Below are positions 1 to 7,263 of a DNA stretch of 10,874 bases, one piece after another. Source of the DNA: Flavobacteriaceae bacterium (GTDB lineage Bacteria > Bacteroidota > Bacteroidia > Flavobacteriales > Flavobacteriaceae); the NCBI GenBank assembly GCA_016649785.1, contig JAENXB010000083.1, positions 1-10,874 of the forward strand, in the 5' to 3' direction. The translations under genes were made by a program, and so were the position numbers. The notes under the pieces were generated by a model. The model worked only from the letters and a program-made list of their open reading frames with translations. It searched no databases and was not told the DNA's origin. Each line of letters begins with the position of its first letter. Position 1 is the stretch's first letter.

Positions 1-1293
1 GTAAAAGGTTTTGCCGGAGCATCCATTATTGTTGAAAAAGATGCCGCAGGACTACCATCAGGTTATCCTATAAATATTGAATTAAAAGGGGAAAATTATG
101 ATGAAATGCTCACCGAAGCAGAACAGGTAAGATCCTATATCCAAAGTTTGAACCTCGCCGGAATAGAAGAATTAAAAATTGATGTCAACAAATCGAAACT
201 CGAACTTGACGTAAGGGTAGACAGACGAAAAGCGGGCCAGTTAGGTGTTTCTACATCAGATGTTGGAAGAACCCTGCGTAGGGCGATTTACGGAGAAGAG
301 GTCTCTACTTATAAAGAAGGTGGCGATGATTATGAGATAAACCTGCGATTTAACGAAGAATTGAGGTATAACCAAAATGTGCTGTTCAATCAACCTATTA
401 CTTTCAGGGATCAAAACTCCGGAGATCTGGTTCAGGTTCCAATCTCTTCTGTTGTTGAAACTAAAGCAACCACAGCCTTTAATTCAATTAAAAGAAAAGA
501 TCTTAAACGCGTAATAACCATTTATTCCAACGTTTTGGAAGGGTATAATGGCAACGAAATAGTGGATCAGTTAAAAACCTCCCTTAACAACTACAATTTA
601 CCTAAAAAAATGAATCTTGCCTTTACCGGGGAACAGGAAAAGCAGGCAGAGAACATGGCCTTTTTGCTAAAAGCACTACTGATAGGATTAGGTGGGATTA
701 TGCTGATTTTGGTAGCCCAGTTTAATTCGGTCTCAAAGCCCGTAATTATTTTGATGGCTGTAGTGCTGAGTTTAGCCGGTGTATTTTTAGGACTGGTGGT
801 TTTTCAAATGGATTTCATCATTATTATGACAATGATGGGAATTATTTCCCTTGCAGGAATTGTAGTTAACAACGCCATTGTATTAGTAGATTACACCCAA
901 CTATTAATGGACAGGAAAAAAGCGGAATTGGGATATGAAAGCGATGAACTGCTTACCCGGGAAGAATATTTTGAAGCTATTGTGGCAGGTGGAAAGTCCA
1001 GGTTAAGACCGGTATTGCTTACTGCCATCACAACTGTACTTGGATTGGTCCCTCTGGCTGTTGGCTTGAATGTCGATTTCTTTAGCTTGTTCACAGATTA
1101 TGACCCCAAAATATTCGTTGGAGGTGATAACGTGATCTTTTGGAGTCCGTTGGCCTGGACGGTTATTTTTGGATTGGTATTCGCCACCTTCCTTACCTTA
1201 GTTGTAGTCCCGGTGATGTTTTACCTAGTAAACAGGGCAAAGGTGAATATTTCAAACAGGCGCCAAAAAAGAAAAGAATTGAAATCTGCCTAA
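1..1293 (+). CDS. RND-family efflux permease, C-terminal part (left-truncated)
   Basis: The frame is open from base 1 with no start in view, so the N-terminal part of about 600 or more residues lies outside the window; 430 residues are visible. These RND pumps sit in the inner membrane and use the proton gradient to export drugs or other toxic compounds through an adaptor and a TolC-like outer membrane protein. Visible residues 1-215 are the second periplasmic porter/docking region. Membrane segments follow at about 219-241, 246-266, 270-298, 338-360 and 380-408. Family signatures are the segment GIVVNNAIVLVDY (about 286-298) and the cytoplasmic GGKSRLRP motif just before the next helix (about 330-337). 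A periplasmic loop rich in Asp and Phe (about 360-380) precedes the last helix. The proton-relay Asp residues of TM4 would be upstream and cannot be checked. HAE1 (multidrug) type is more likely than a CusA-type metal pump, but substrate is unknown. Confidence 0.93.
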   Translation, partial: VKGFAGASIIVEKDAAGLPSGYPINIELKGENYDEMLTEAEQVRSYIQSLNLAGIEELKIDVNKSKLELDVRVDRRKAGQLGVSTSDVGRTLRRAIYGEEVSTYKEGGDDYEINLRFNEELRYNQNVLFNQPITFRDQNSGDLVQVPISSVVETKATTAFNSIKRKDLKRVITIYSNVLEGYNGNEIVDQLKTSLNNYNLPKKMNLAFTGEQEKQAENMAFLLKALLIGLGGIMLILVAQFNSVSKPVIILMAVVLSLAGVFLGLVVFQMDFIIIMTMMGIISLAGIVVNNAIVLVDYTQLLMDRKKAELGYESDELLTREEYFEAIVAGGKSRLRPVLLTAITTVLGLVPLAVGLNVDFFSLFTDYDPKIFVGGDNVIFWSPLAWTVIFGLVFATFLTLVVVPVMFYLVNRAKVNISNRRQKRKELKSA

Positions 1294-1296
1294 AAC

Positions 1297-1330
1297 AAAA
1301 ATCCCGAAGCTGCTGGCTTCGGGATTTTTT
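1297..1330. terminator. Bidirectional intrinsic terminator between RND permease and MORN-like gene
   Basis: A 9-bp perfect stem (TCCCGAAGC at 1302-1310, GCTTCGGGA at 1316-1324) with loop TGCTG is followed by six T and preceded by five A. The A and T tracts also pair, so the hairpin works on both strands. It starts 3 bases after the RND stop codon and lies before the convergent gene's 3' end at 1353. Confidence 0.92.
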
Positions 1331-1352
1331 ATTCTTATAAAAAGATTAAAAA

Positions 1353-1712
1353 TTAATTCTTGTTTACTATTGTTTCCTTGTCTTTATTATTGAAAATCTC
1401 TGCGATCCTGTTATTATTGTAATCTACTTCCGTTAACTGATCTGAGCTCCAAAAGAACCATTTTCCTGTTTTTCTCCCGTCTTCGTAATTTGCAACGGCA
1501 TTCTTTTTACCGTTCTGATCGTAAGAAATCCATTGCCCGTGAAGTTTTCCATCCTTGTATGTGCCTTCCTGGCTAATACTTCCATCTTCATAATAAAAGG
1601 TTCCTTTAATTAATTCTCCTTGTTTTTCGAAACTTGGTTCAATGTCCTGGGCAGTTATAACTGAAACAATCAGAAATGCAACCATCACTAAAATTGATTT
1701 AATATTTTTCAT
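1353..1712 (-). CDS. Secreted YwqK/MORN-like repeat protein
   Basis: A 119-residue protein. Residues 1-21 are a signal peptide (Lys near the N-terminus, hydrophobic core, predicted cleavage around A21), so it should enter the periplasm or be secreted. The mature part consists of degenerate repeats of about 23 residues following the pattern Y-x-D-G-K-x-x-G-x-W-x-x-Y-x-x-N-G-K-K: units near 40-50, 50-71 and 74-95. This matches the toxin-antitoxin YwqK-like/MORN-2 repeat families, which in Bacteroidota are mostly secreted proteins of unknown role; the antitoxin label should not be read as function, and no partner toxin is adjacent. It is transcribed alone, convergent with the RND gene and divergent from aspS. 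No perfect TAnnTTTG box was found in its 223-bp upstream region. Confident as a gene; function unknown. Confidence 0.85.
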   Translation of the reverse strand: MKNIKSILVMVAFLIVSVITAQDIEPSFEKQGELIKGTFYYEDGSISQEGTYKDGKLHGQWISYDQNGKKNAVANYEDGRKTGKWFFWSSDQLTEVDYNNNRIAEIFNNKDKETIVNKN

Positions 1713-1935
1713 AACAGTATTTATTAATTTTTCTTTTCCAATTTAAGCAAAAGTTTACATTTATACAATGTTTACGTAACATTAAATTAACATTGAGCTA
1801 TTTTAAACCCTATCAAAAGCCTTTAAATTTATTCAAGGAATAATAAAGTTTGGAAATTCTATTTTTTAAAGCCTTTAATCCTGAGAAACCGCTATAACTT
1901 CTTACTTTTACCATTCGAAATTTCAATAGTGAATT

Positions 1936-3684
1936 ATGTATAGAAGTCATACCTGTGGTGAATTAAGAGATGCCCATATTGGTGAGGAAGTAACCCTGGC
2001 CGGATGGGTACAAAAAATAAGGAATAAAGGTTTTATGATTTGGGTCGACCTTCGTGACAGATATGGGCTTACCCAGCTTATTTTTGACGAAGAACGCACC
2101 TCAAAGGAAATCCTGGAAAAGGCTTCTCAACTGGGTCGCGAGTTCGTAATCCAGATCAAGGGAACGGTGATTGAGCGCCAATCAAAAAACCCCCAGTTGC
2201 CTACCGGCGATATAGAAATATTGGTTTCAGAATTCAATCTGCTAAACCCTTCCTTAACTCCGCCGTTTACTATTGAAAATGACACCGATGGAGGAGAAGA
2301 ACTCCGGATGAAATACCGTTATCTGGATATTAGAAGAAATCCCGTAAGAGAAAACCTCATGTTCAGGCATCAGGTTGGAATGAAGGTTAGGAATTACTTG
2401 TCAAATCAGGGATTTATAGAGATAGAAACCCCGTATTTAATAAAATCCACTCCCGAAGGTGCCCGCGATTTTGTGGTGCCAAGCAGGATGAATGCGGGCC
2501 AGTTCTATGCCTTGCCACAATCCCCGCAAACATTTAAACAATTGTTGATGGTTGGGGGAATGGACAAATATTTCCAGATCGTAAAATGTTTCAGGGATGA
2601 AGACCTAAGGGCAGACCGCCAGCCGGAATTCACACAAATTGACTGTGAAATGGCTTTTGTGGAACAGGAAGATATTTTAAACGTTTTTGAAGGTCTTACC
2701 CGGCATTTGCTGAAGGAAATAAAAAATGTTGAGATTGGGAATTTCCCGAGAATGACCTATGCTGAAGCCATGAAAACATACGGCAATGACAAACCCGACA
2801 TACGTTTTGGGATGAAATTTACCGAACTTAACAAGCTTGCACAAGGGAAGGGATTTACTGTATTTGATGAGCAGGAATTGGTAGTAGGGATCGCTGTTCC
2901 CGGGGCTGCAACCTACACCCGAAAAGAAATAGATTTCCTTGTAAATTGGGTGAAACGTCCGCAAATAGGTGCAAAGGGTCTAATTTGGGTAAAATATGCC
3001 GAAGACGGCAGCCTAAAGTCTTCAGTAGATAAATTTTATTCTGAAGAGGACCTGGCAAACTGGGCGAAAGAAACCGGTGCAAATCCCGGAGACCTTATTT
3101 TGGTCATGACCGGGGATGCAGCCAAAACCCGCACGCAATTAAGCGCACTCAGAATGCATTTGGCCAATAAATTGGAATTGCGAGATCCTAAGGAATTCGC
3201 CCCGCTTTGGGTAGTAGATTTCCCGCTTTTGGAATGGGATGAAGAGTCAAAACGCTTCCATGCGATGCACCATCCGTTTACTTCTCCTAAACCGGAAGAC
3301 ATAAAATTATTAGAAACCGATCCTGGAGCTGTGCGCGCCAATGCATACGATTTGGTGATGAACGGCAATGAAATTGGAGGTGGATCAATTCGGATTCACG
3401 ATAAGCAAACCCAATCAAAAATGTTTGATTATTTAGGTTTCACTCCTGAACAGGCCCAGGCTCAATTCGGATTTTTAATGAATGCCTTCGAATTTGGCGC
3501 TCCGCCACACGGTGGGATCGCTTTTGGTTTTGACAGATTGGTTGCAATTTTAAGCGGACAGGAAACTATTCGCGATTTTATTGCCTTCCCTAAAAACAAT
3601 TCCGGGCGTGATGTTATGATTGATGCCCCTGCAAAATTGGATTTGGAGCAACTTGGCGAATTGCATTTAGAAGTAAAACCTTAA
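1936..3684 (+). CDS. aspS: Aspartate--tRNA ligase (bacterial type)
   Basis: Class II aminoacyl-tRNA synthetase that charges tRNA-Asp in the cytoplasm. The 582 residues match the usual bacterial length (about 580-600). Domains in order: N-terminal OB-fold anticodon-binding domain (about 1-105, with GWVQKIRNKG and VDLRDRYGLTQ); class II motif 1 around P166 (IEIETPYL); the flanking STPEGARDFVVPSR (171-184) and QSPQTFKQLLM (195-205) active-site segments; motif 2 FRDEDLRADRQPEFTQ (219-234); the bacterial GAD insertion domain (about 285-410); and motif 3 GGIAFGFDRL (526-535), whose Arg534 contacts ATP. All key catalytic segments are intact. At the position of E. coli Leu30 the protein has Lys31, not the His found in non-discriminating enzymes, which suggests an Asp-specific enzyme (inference). 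The start is chosen because MYRSHTCGEL aligns with the normal bacterial N-terminus. The CLC gene follows after 51 bases with no terminator visible, so the two may be co-transcribed. Confidence 0.98.
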   Translation: MYRSHTCGELRDAHIGEEVTLAGWVQKIRNKGFMIWVDLRDRYGLTQLIFDEERTSKEILEKASQLGREFVIQIKGTVIERQSKNPQLPTGDIEILVSEFNLLNPSLTPPFTIENDTDGGEELRMKYRYLDIRRNPVRENLMFRHQVGMKVRNYLSNQGFIEIETPYLIKSTPEGARDFVVPSRMNAGQFYALPQSPQTFKQLLMVGGMDKYFQIVKCFRDEDLRADRQPEFTQIDCEMAFVEQEDILNVFEGLTRHLLKEIKNVEIGNFPRMTYAEAMKTYGNDKPDIRFGMKFTELNKLAQGKGFTVFDEQELVVGIAVPGAATYTRKEIDFLVNWVKRPQIGAKGLIWVKYAEDGSLKSSVDKFYSEEDLANWAKETGANPGDLILVMTGDAAKTRTQLSALRMHLANKLELRDPKEFAPLWVVDFPLLEWDEESKRFHAMHHPFTSPKPEDIKLLETDPGAVRANAYDLVMNGNEIGGGSIRIHDKQTQSKMFDYLGFTPEQAQAQFGFLMNAFEFGAPPHGGIAFGFDRLVAILSGQETIRDFIAFPKNNSGRDVMIDAPAKLDLEQLGELHLEVKP

Positions 3685-3735
3685 GTATCAATTTTCAGAT
3701 GATTTTTTTAAACAATATAAACTCAGGCTCCTAAA

Positions 3736-5526
3736 ATGCGTCCAATAACAATTCCCGGATTTCAACGCTTTTTACTTTGGAGGACCAAGCATCTTTCACA
3801 ACATCAGTTTATTCTGATATTAAGTGCCTTTATAGGACTTGCTGCCGGTTTAGGTGCCGTTACTATTAAAAACCTCACCCACTTTATTCAACATAAACTG
3901 GAAGGCAAGTTCATAGTTACTTATCACCAGGCTTTTTATTTTATCTTCCCACTTATAGGTCTTGCACTCGCCTACTTTATTATTAAATACGGGTTTAAGA
4001 AGAAAATTGGCCACGGTATTCCCTCTACCTTATATGCTATTTCAAAACGCCAGGGGATCATGAGGTCGTTTCAAATGTATGCATCTCTTATTACAGCACC
4101 TTTAACGGTAGGTTTTGGAGGTTCGGTAGGACTGGAGGGACCAACGGTCGCAACCGGAGCATCTATAGGTTCAAATATTGCTCGGTTGTTCCAAATGAAT
4201 CAAAATTCCCGCACACTGCTTGTAAGTTGTGCGGCGGCAGGGGCAATGTCTGCCATTTTCAAGGCACCAATTGCAGGAATAATTTTTGCCATTGAGGTTT
4301 TTAGCCTGGACCTCACTCTGGTCTCACTGCTTCCTTTACTTATCGCTTCGGTTTCGGCAATTTTAACTTCTTATTTTTTTCTTGGTGCAAATATTCTTTT
4401 ATCCTTTCATCTTAAAGATCCATTCCTTATTTCGGAAGTGCCGTTTTATATAATCCTTGGGATTTTGGCCTCCCTTTGCTCGATGTATTTTACCACGGTC
4501 TATTTTAAAATCAGTGATCTTTTTAAAAAAATTGGATCTCCTTTCAGAAGATTATTGGTTGGCGGAATTGGTCTTGGGATCCTGGTTTATTTTATTCCTC
4601 CACTATATGGGGAAGGTTACAGCGTTATAAATAATCTGTTAACCGAGAATTACAAGCAAGCCCTGGGCAACAGTTTTTTTAATGAGTTTTTAGATAATAT
4701 CTGGGTAGTCATCGCTTTGCTGGCAGGCCTTATGATCTTCAAAATTGTTGGTACCGCCCTAACATTCGGGGCCGGTGGTATAGGTGGTATTTTTGCGCCC
4801 GTATTGTTTATGGGCAGCGCCATGGGCCACTGTTTCGCATTGATCGTAAATAATTTAGGGATCCTAAAAAACCCAATATCTGTCAGCAATTTTACCATGG
4901 TGGGAATGGCCGGACTTATGGCCGGGGTATTGCACGCCCCGCTTACCGCAATTTTCTTGATTGCCGAGCTTACCGGGGGCTATGAACTTATTGTGCCATT
5001 AATGATCACCTCGGTTATTTCGTTTTTAATTACCACCAAATTTCAGCCCCACTCTGTATATACCATGGAATTGGCTGCCCGTGATGAATTGTTAACCCAC
5101 GATAAGGATCATAAAGTGCTCACCCTGCTAAATATAGATCAGGTAATTGAAACCAATTTTGTCCCCTTAAAAGTGAATATGAACTTAGGAGATGTTATTC
5201 ATAATGGCGTAATAAAATCTTCCAGAAATCTTTTTCCCGTTTTGGATGAAAACGATAACTTTATGGGAATCATCCTTTTAGACGATATCCGGCCAGTTAT
5301 GTTCGAAAAAGATCTCTATGATAAAATAAAAGTTCAGGAACTCATGCAACGGGCTCCAGAAATTATCGATATTAATAAGGACAGCGTAAAGGATATCATG
5401 AAAAAATTCCAGGACAGTGATGCCTGGAACCTACCGGTTGTTGATGATGAAAAATATGTTGGCTTTGTATCCAAATCGAAATTGTTAACCGCTTACAGGC
5501 AGAAATTAATTGAAGTAACCGTTTAA
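3736..5526 (+). CDS. CLC-family chloride channel/transporter with C-terminal CBS pair
   Basis: A 596-residue inner membrane protein moving chloride or related anions, as a channel or an anion/proton exchanger. The CLC membrane domain spans about 20-440. The signature segments are visible: GHGIP (92-96, aligned with E. coli GSGIP), GLEGP (132-136, with the external gating glutamate at E134), GIFAP (351-355), and Y442 aligned with the central Tyr445 of E. coli ClcA. A pair of CBS domains follows (about 466-520 and 530-590); in this family they bind nucleotides and regulate gating. Two selectivity or coupling residues differ from ClcA: His93 replaces the central Ser107, and Val188 follows E187 where ClcA has the internal proton glutamate E203. 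The start is the first ATG of the frame and leaves a short basic N-terminus. A small membrane protein starts 2 bases after the stop. Family is certain; channel versus exchanger is open. Confidence 0.95.
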   Translation: MRPITIPGFQRFLLWRTKHLSQHQFILILSAFIGLAAGLGAVTIKNLTHFIQHKLEGKFIVTYHQAFYFIFPLIGLALAYFIIKYGFKKKIGHGIPSTLYAISKRQGIMRSFQMYASLITAPLTVGFGGSVGLEGPTVATGASIGSNIARLFQMNQNSRTLLVSCAAAGAMSAIFKAPIAGIIFAIEVFSLDLTLVSLLPLLIASVSAILTSYFFLGANILLSFHLKDPFLISEVPFYIILGILASLCSMYFTTVYFKISDLFKKIGSPFRRLLVGGIGLGILVYFIPPLYGEGYSVINNLLTENYKQALGNSFFNEFLDNIWVVIALLAGLMIFKIVGTALTFGAGGIGGIFAPVLFMGSAMGHCFALIVNNLGILKNPISVSNFTMVGMAGLMAGVLHAPLTAIFLIAELTGGYELIVPLMITSVISFLITTKFQPHSVYTMELAARDELLTHDKDHKVLTLLNIDQVIETNFVPLKVNMNLGDVIHNGVIKSSRNLFPVLDENDNFMGIILLDDIRPVMFEKDLYDKIKVQELMQRAPEIIDINKDSVKDIMKKFQDSDAWNLPVVDDEKYVGFVSKSKLLTAYRQKLIEVTV

Positions 5527-5528
5527 AG

Positions 5529-5765
5529 ATGAACACCATAATCAAAATATTAGCTATAATAATCCTTATTGCCGTTGGCACCGGGTTTTATTTTAGAATG
5601 AACGATAACATGATTTTAGGCGACAGGATTATTGGGATCACCGTTTTGGCCAGCGCCTTTATACTTATGCCTATATTTTTATATGTGCGTTGGAAAGGTA
5701 AAAATTTAAAAGATTATACCTTCACTAAGGAAAACTTAGATAAAATGCGGGATAAGGATTTATAA
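5529..5765 (+). CDS. Small two-helix membrane protein, unknown function
   Basis: A 78-residue protein whose ATG lies 2 bases after the CLC stop codon, so it is almost certainly translated from the same mRNA. Two hydrophobic helices are visible (about 3-22 and 33-53) joined by a short polar loop with MNDNMILGDR. The C-terminal tail (54-78) is highly charged, beginning RWKGKNLKDY; by the positive-inside rule both ends should face the cytoplasm. I do not recognise a named family. Codon use and composition look like the neighbours. Tight coupling to the CLC gene suggests a role linked to the transporter or to the same envelope process, but that is inference only. Confidence 0.8.
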   Translation: MNTIIKILAIIILIAVGTGFYFRMNDNMILGDRIIGITVLASAFILMPIFLYVRWKGKNLKDYTFTKENLDKMRDKDL

Positions 5766-5831
5766 CAAGTGGATTATCCCAATTCCGTTAAAAAAAATTT
5801 ATTTTAACTGTTTCCGCTAAAAAATATTATG

Positions 5832-5839
5832 TATGTTTG
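5832..5839 (+). promoter_or_regulatory. Bacteroidota -7 promoter box for the cold-shock gene
   Basis: TATGTTTG is a perfect match to the Bacteroidota sigma-ABfr -7 consensus TAnnTTTG. Seventeen bases upstream, TTTC (5811-5814) is a one-mismatch candidate for the -33 TTTG element. The predicted transcript would start around 5845 with a leader of roughly 20-25 bases before the ATG at 5868. The box lies downstream of an in-frame ATG at 5829, which rules that ATG out as the main start. Confidence 0.6.
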
Positions 5840-5867
5840 TGCTTTATTAATTACTTATTTTATTATA

Positions 5868-6065
5868 ATGGAAGGTACAGTTAAATTTTTCAATGAATCT
5901 AAAGGATTCGGATTCATTACCAACGACGAAACAGGAAAAGATATTTTTGTTCACATTACAGGTCTTAGTGGTGAGTCTTTAAACGAAGGCGACAAAGTTG
6001 AGTACGTTGAAGAAGAAGGAAGAAAAGGACTAACGGCAGCTCAGGTGCGCGTTATCAATGAATAA
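5868..6065 (+). CDS. Cold-shock domain protein (CspA family)
   Basis: A 65-residue single cold-shock domain, the usual CspA length. It is a five-stranded OB-fold that binds single-stranded RNA and DNA and acts in the cytoplasm as an RNA chaperone. Both nucleic-acid binding motifs are present: RNP1 KGFGFI (12-17) and RNP2 IFVHI (26-30), with the aromatic residues F8, F14, F16, F27 and H29 in the expected places. The start is the ATG giving MEGTVKFFNESKGFGF, the normal family N-terminus; an upstream in-frame ATG at 5829 would add 13 hydrophobic residues and would sit on the promoter box, so it is rejected. The gene appears monocistronic, with its own promoter and a strong downstream terminator. 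Whether it is cold-induced or constitutive cannot be read from the sequence. Confidence 0.95.
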   Translation: MEGTVKFFNESKGFGFITNDETGKDIFVHITGLSGESLNEGDKVEYVEEEGRKGLTAAQVRVINE

Positions 6066-6085
6066 TATATTTTTATATTAACATT

Positions 6086-6140
6086 CGGAACATAAAAAAA
6101 CCGTCTAAAATTAAATTTTAGACGGTTTTTTTATGTTCCG
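6086..6140. terminator. Long palindromic bidirectional terminator between cold-shock gene and tdh
   Basis: The two arms 6086-6112 and 6114-6140 are perfectly complementary over 27 bases around a single central base; in practice the hairpin would have a few-base AT loop. The core is CCGTCTAAAA paired with TTTTAGACGG, flanked by seven A and seven T, which provides the U-tract in either direction. The pairing then continues outside these tracts through CGGAACAT and ATGTTCCG. It lies 20 bases after the cold-shock stop and 36 bases beyond the convergent tdh stop. Confidence 0.92.
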
Positions 6141-6176
6141 GTGGCACTTATTTTTGATCAGGCTGCTTTTATTGTT

Positions 6177-7136
6177 TTAGAAAGTCAACTTCTCGGTTTT
6201 TAATCCATCCAACATGGCCCGTGTCAATTTCTTAATGTCAAATTCGTGTTTCCAGCCCCAGTCTTTTCTTGCTTCATTATCATCTATACTACCCGGCCAG
6301 GAATCGGCGATTTGTTGACGGGAATCCGGGTTATACCGTATTTCAAATTCCGGCAGTTGCTTCCTGATCTCTGAAGCCAAATCATTTGGGGTAAAACTCA
6401 TGGCTGATAAATTATAGGAGGAACGCAGCTTTATTTTTTCTGATGGAGCCTGCATAATATCAACGGTAGCTTTTAAGGCATCATCCATAAACATCATCGG
6501 TAAAGCGGTGTTTTCACTTAAAAAGGAAGTATAACATCCATCTTTTAAGGCAGAGCGAAAAATCTCGATAGCATAATCTGTAGTTCCTCCCCCGGGCAGG
6601 GTTTTATAACTTATTATTCCCGGAAAACGAATGCTGCGCACATCAACCCCATATTTATTAAAATAGTATTCACACCAGCGTTCCCCGGTTTGTTTACTGA
6701 TCCCGTAAACTGTATTGGGTTCCATGATCGTGGTTTGCGGAGTATTTTCTTTTGGCGATCTCGGACCAAAAACGGCAATGCTGGAAGGCCAGAAGATCCT
6801 TTCTATTTTTTTGTCTTTTGCCAGGTTTAAAATATTGAAAAGAGAATCCATATTGAGACTCCATGCCTTCATCGGGATTTTTTCAGCGGTAGCACTCAAC
6901 ATTGCAGCCATTAAATAAACATCTGTAATTTTATGGTTTTCAATTAAACTTTCAATCCCTGCTTTATCTGTGGCATCGGCAATTTCAAAAGTCCCGGAAT
7001 TCATCAGCTCCTCCCCTCCGTTTTTGATATCACTGGCTATTACATTATCATTCCCAAAGAGTCCTCGTAATTTCATGGTGAGCTCACTTCCTATTTGTCC
7101 GGCAGCGCCAATGACCAATATTTTTTTTGAATTCAT
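6177..7136 (-). CDS. tdh: NAD-dependent L-threonine 3-dehydrogenase, short-chain (SDR/epimerase) type
   Basis: A 319-residue extended short-chain dehydrogenase that oxidises L-threonine to 2-amino-3-ketobutyrate with NAD+; the product is normally cleaved to glycine and acetyl-CoA by Kbl, which is not in the window. The N-terminal Rossmann fold has GAAGQIG (10-16) and an acidic D36 at the end of the second strand, indicating NAD rather than NADP. The catalytic residues are visible: S118/S119 in WPSS and Y144-x-x-x-K148 in VYGISK. The segments SSIAVFGP (118-125), EPNTVYGISKQTGERW (139-154) and LPGGGTTDYA (180-189) are typical of the flavobacterial threonine dehydrogenase group and separate it from UDP-sugar epimerases. 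The start at 7136 gives the family N-terminus MNSKKILVIGAAGQIG and lies just downstream of a TAnnTTTG box; an ATG at 7175 in the same frame lies upstream of that box. Length is normal (about 315-320). Monocistronic. Confidence 0.93.
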   Translation of the reverse strand: MNSKKILVIGAAGQIGSELTMKLRGLFGNDNVIASDIKNGGEELMNSGTFEIADATDKAGIESLIENHKITDVYLMAAMLSATAEKIPMKAWSLNMDSLFNILNLAKDKKIERIFWPSSIAVFGPRSPKENTPQTTIMEPNTVYGISKQTGERWCEYYFNKYGVDVRSIRFPGIISYKTLPGGGTTDYAIEIFRSALKDGCYTSFLSENTALPMMFMDDALKATVDIMQAPSEKIKLRSSYNLSAMSFTPNDLASEIRKQLPEFEIRYNPDSRQQIADSWPGSIDDNEARKDWGWKHEFDIKKLTRAMLDGLKTEKLTF

Positions 7137-7154
7137 TTTTACAATTTTGTAGCG

Positions 7155-7162
7155 CAAAGATA
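7155..7162 (-). promoter_or_regulatory. Bacteroidota -7 promoter box for tdh
   Basis: Read on the minus strand the sequence is TATCTTTG, a perfect TAnnTTTG match, ending 18 bases before the tdh ATG at 7136. The transcript would start about 10-14 bases before that ATG. No TTTG was found at the usual -33 distance; a TTTG only 10 bases upstream (7173-7176) is too close. This box decides the tdh start in favour of 7136. Confidence 0.55.
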
Positions 7163-7255
7163 TCCATTTAAGCAAAGAAGATAATACGAATGAGGCAAAA
7201 ATAGGAACTTTATATCCTCATTTGACGAACCCACTTTTTTGTCGGGGGGTTTGCT

Positions 7256-7263
7256 TAACTTTG
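7256..7263 (+). promoter_or_regulatory. Forward -7 promoter-like box upstream of the lipoprotein gene
   Basis: TAACTTTG matches TAnnTTTG exactly. A TTTG at 7238-7241 lies 14 bases upstream, shorter than the usual -33 spacing in flavobacteria. It is the best forward promoter candidate I found for the gene starting at 7453, but it would give a leader of about 180 bases. Confidence 0.4.

Noticed and set aside
1353..1712. YwqK-like antitoxin as part of a toxin-antitoxin system
   Set aside because: The protein has a signal peptide, stands alone, and has no toxin gene next to it; the antitoxin label is a family name, not evidence.
1844..1852. aspS promoter TAAAGTTTG
   Set aside because: It has three rather than two bases between TA and TTTG and no -33 partner at the right distance.
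3036..3368. Antisense open frames inside aspS
   Set aside because: They are antisense to conserved synthetase domains and show no motifs, signal or promoter.
5787..5808. Terminator after the small membrane protein
   Set aside because: The only hairpin, GTTAAAA with TTTTAAC, is a 7-bp stem almost entirely A-T and too weak to call.
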